This document shows positions 5,508 through 6,272 of a stretch of 6,272 bases of DNA, piece after piece (position 1 is the first letter of the stretch; the number at the start of each line of letters is the position of its first letter). Under the pieces are notes generated by a model that was not told the origin of the DNA, made no database searches, and saw only the letters and a list, made by a program, of their open reading frames with translations. The stretch lies in assembly GCA_947589725.1 (NCBI GenBank), contig CANQCQ010000059.1:1-6272 (forward strand), in the 5' to 3' direction. A program made the position numbers and the translations under genes. The stretch is from an uncultured Bacilli bacterium. Its GTDB lineage: Bacteria; Bacillota_I; Bacilli_A; RF39; UBA660.

Positions 5508-6272
5508 AAAATTAATTATTACCATTTCATTGTTATTAGCAATAGTTTTAGTAAATACTGGAATACATTCTGTATTTGCTGCTAATGTTGATTATTCAAA
5601 AACATGTATATCTGATGGTAGTACAAATGATGTTAATAATATCTATAAGTTAGATGTTGAACCTGATATTGCTGGAGGAAAGTTTACTTTAAAAGTAAGT
5701 AAGGGTGAATTTAAAATAGTTGCCATTGAAGAAGGAATTTATTATGAAGATGATGGCAATTTTACTCCACAAGGATTAGAACATTTAGAAACTGATCCTT
5801 CTCAACTTATTAATAATGTAATTATTTCTAAAAGTAATAGTCTAGATATTAAAGTAAAAAACTATGAAGGAAGTAATTCTATTAATGGTGGAAAAAAAGC
5901 AATCAGAGTAACGGTTGAATTAGCTAAGACTGATAATTATTGTCAATCAAGAGAAGACTTTAATAAAGCCGCAACAACTAATTCTAAAAGAGGAATGTTT
6001 ACTGGTTACTTCTATATTAATTTAGTTAATTTTAATGATACATCTCCTGCTAAAGTAGAAAATACTAATTATAATATGGATGCATGTAGAGCTATAAGAG
6101 ATGGAGTAAATTACAATAATGTAATAGATTCATTAGTATGGTCACACTATGATAGAAATAGTGCATCTTATTATAGTACTTTAGTTGGATTCTGTTATAA
6201 CTCTGGAGCAGTTGATTATAATTTTGAAGAAAAACAAATATTGAGTATGGTAACAGCTGCTATTCAAAGTGA
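5494..6272 (+). CDS. Secreted protein of unknown function, N-terminal part (3' end outside window)
   Basis: The frame is open from ATG 5494 to the window edge, giving 259 residues so far. The first 29 residues form a clear signal peptide: basic MKRCKK, a hydrophobic core (LIITISLLLAIVLV) and a VFA|A cleavage site after Ala29. The mature part begins NVDYSKTCISDGS and includes a beta-rich segment (about 47-75, KLDVEPDIAGGKFTLKVSKG). Further on are VKNYEGSNSINGGKKAIRVTVELA (split near 127) and a region with Cys at 150, 198 and 234 (plus Cys38). Cys38/150 and 198/234 could form disulfides outside the cell. No known domain was recognised. It starts 14 bases inside the sortase gene, so it is translated from the same message and is the most obvious candidate for the sortase substrate. 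The C-terminus that would carry a sorting signal is not visible. Signal peptide and gene call are firm; function is not known. Confidence 0.85.
   Translation, partial: MKRCKKLIITISLLLAIVLVNTGIHSVFAANVDYSKTCISDGSTNDVNNIYKLDVEPDIAGGKFTLKVSKGEFKIVAIEEGIYYEDDGNFTPQGLEHLETDPSQLINNVIISKSNSLDIKVKNYEGSNSINGGKKAIRVTVELAKTDNYCQSREDFNKAATTNSKRGMFTGYFYINLVNFNDTSPAKVENTNYNMDACRAIRDGVNYNNVIDSLVWSHYDRNSASYYSTLVGFCYNSGAVDYNFEEKQILSMVTAAIQS

Noticed and set aside
1..6272. TGA read as Trp (Mycoplasma-type code)
   Set aside because: No in-frame TGA was found in the coding regions and all Trp codons are TGG, which would be odd in an AT-rich genome using code 4. The absence of TGA stops fits a simple TAA preference, although so few genes cannot decide it.

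Overview
The window is a very AT-rich stretch (GC roughly a quarter by eye) in which every gene lies on the + strand. All five complete stop codons are TAA or TAG, and Trp is always TGG. Shine-Dalgarno sites are Gram-positive-like (AGGGG, AAGGGGAG, AAAGGA, AAAGGAGG). A class B-type sortase, a membrane-anchored Ig-like/repeat protein and the tail of a Gly-rich surface protein point to a low-GC Gram-positive host, probably an uncultured gut Bacilli or Mycoplasmatota-like lineage that still makes cell-surface proteins. The taxonomic placement is inference.

Layout: (1) 2-223 is the C-terminal end of a Gly-rich surface protein, followed by a compact hairpin terminator (235-262). (2) 327-854 and the following open frame (no stop from 832; first ATG 1003; stop 1870-1872) look like two halves of one membrane protein. 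The first half has four transmembrane helices. The second has a fifth helix and extracellular beta-rich domains. They are separated by what looks like a one-base frameshift between 832 and 851. (3) 1915-2694 encodes a membrane-anchored SAF-domain protein resembling CpaB/RcpC of Flp/Tad pili, ending at a strong terminator (2700-2731). (4) A good extended -10 promoter (2752-2779) starts a new operon: a 624-residue membrane-anchored protein (pseudopilin-like stalk, Ig-like domain, two copies of a ~175-residue domain), a class B-type sortase whose RBS overlaps the previous stop, and a secreted protein whose start lies inside the sortase gene and which runs off the window.

The genes read as a cell-surface module. 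The last three are translationally packed, so the sortase probably acts with the large anchored protein, the secreted protein, or both. The nearby CpaB-like protein raises the possibility of a Tad-like export or pilus system, but no ATPase, platform protein or pilin is in the window. No RNA genes, CRISPR arrays, insertion sequences or origins were seen. There is no gene-free stretch longer than 300 bases; the two real gaps (224-326 and 2695-2820) hold terminators and promoters.
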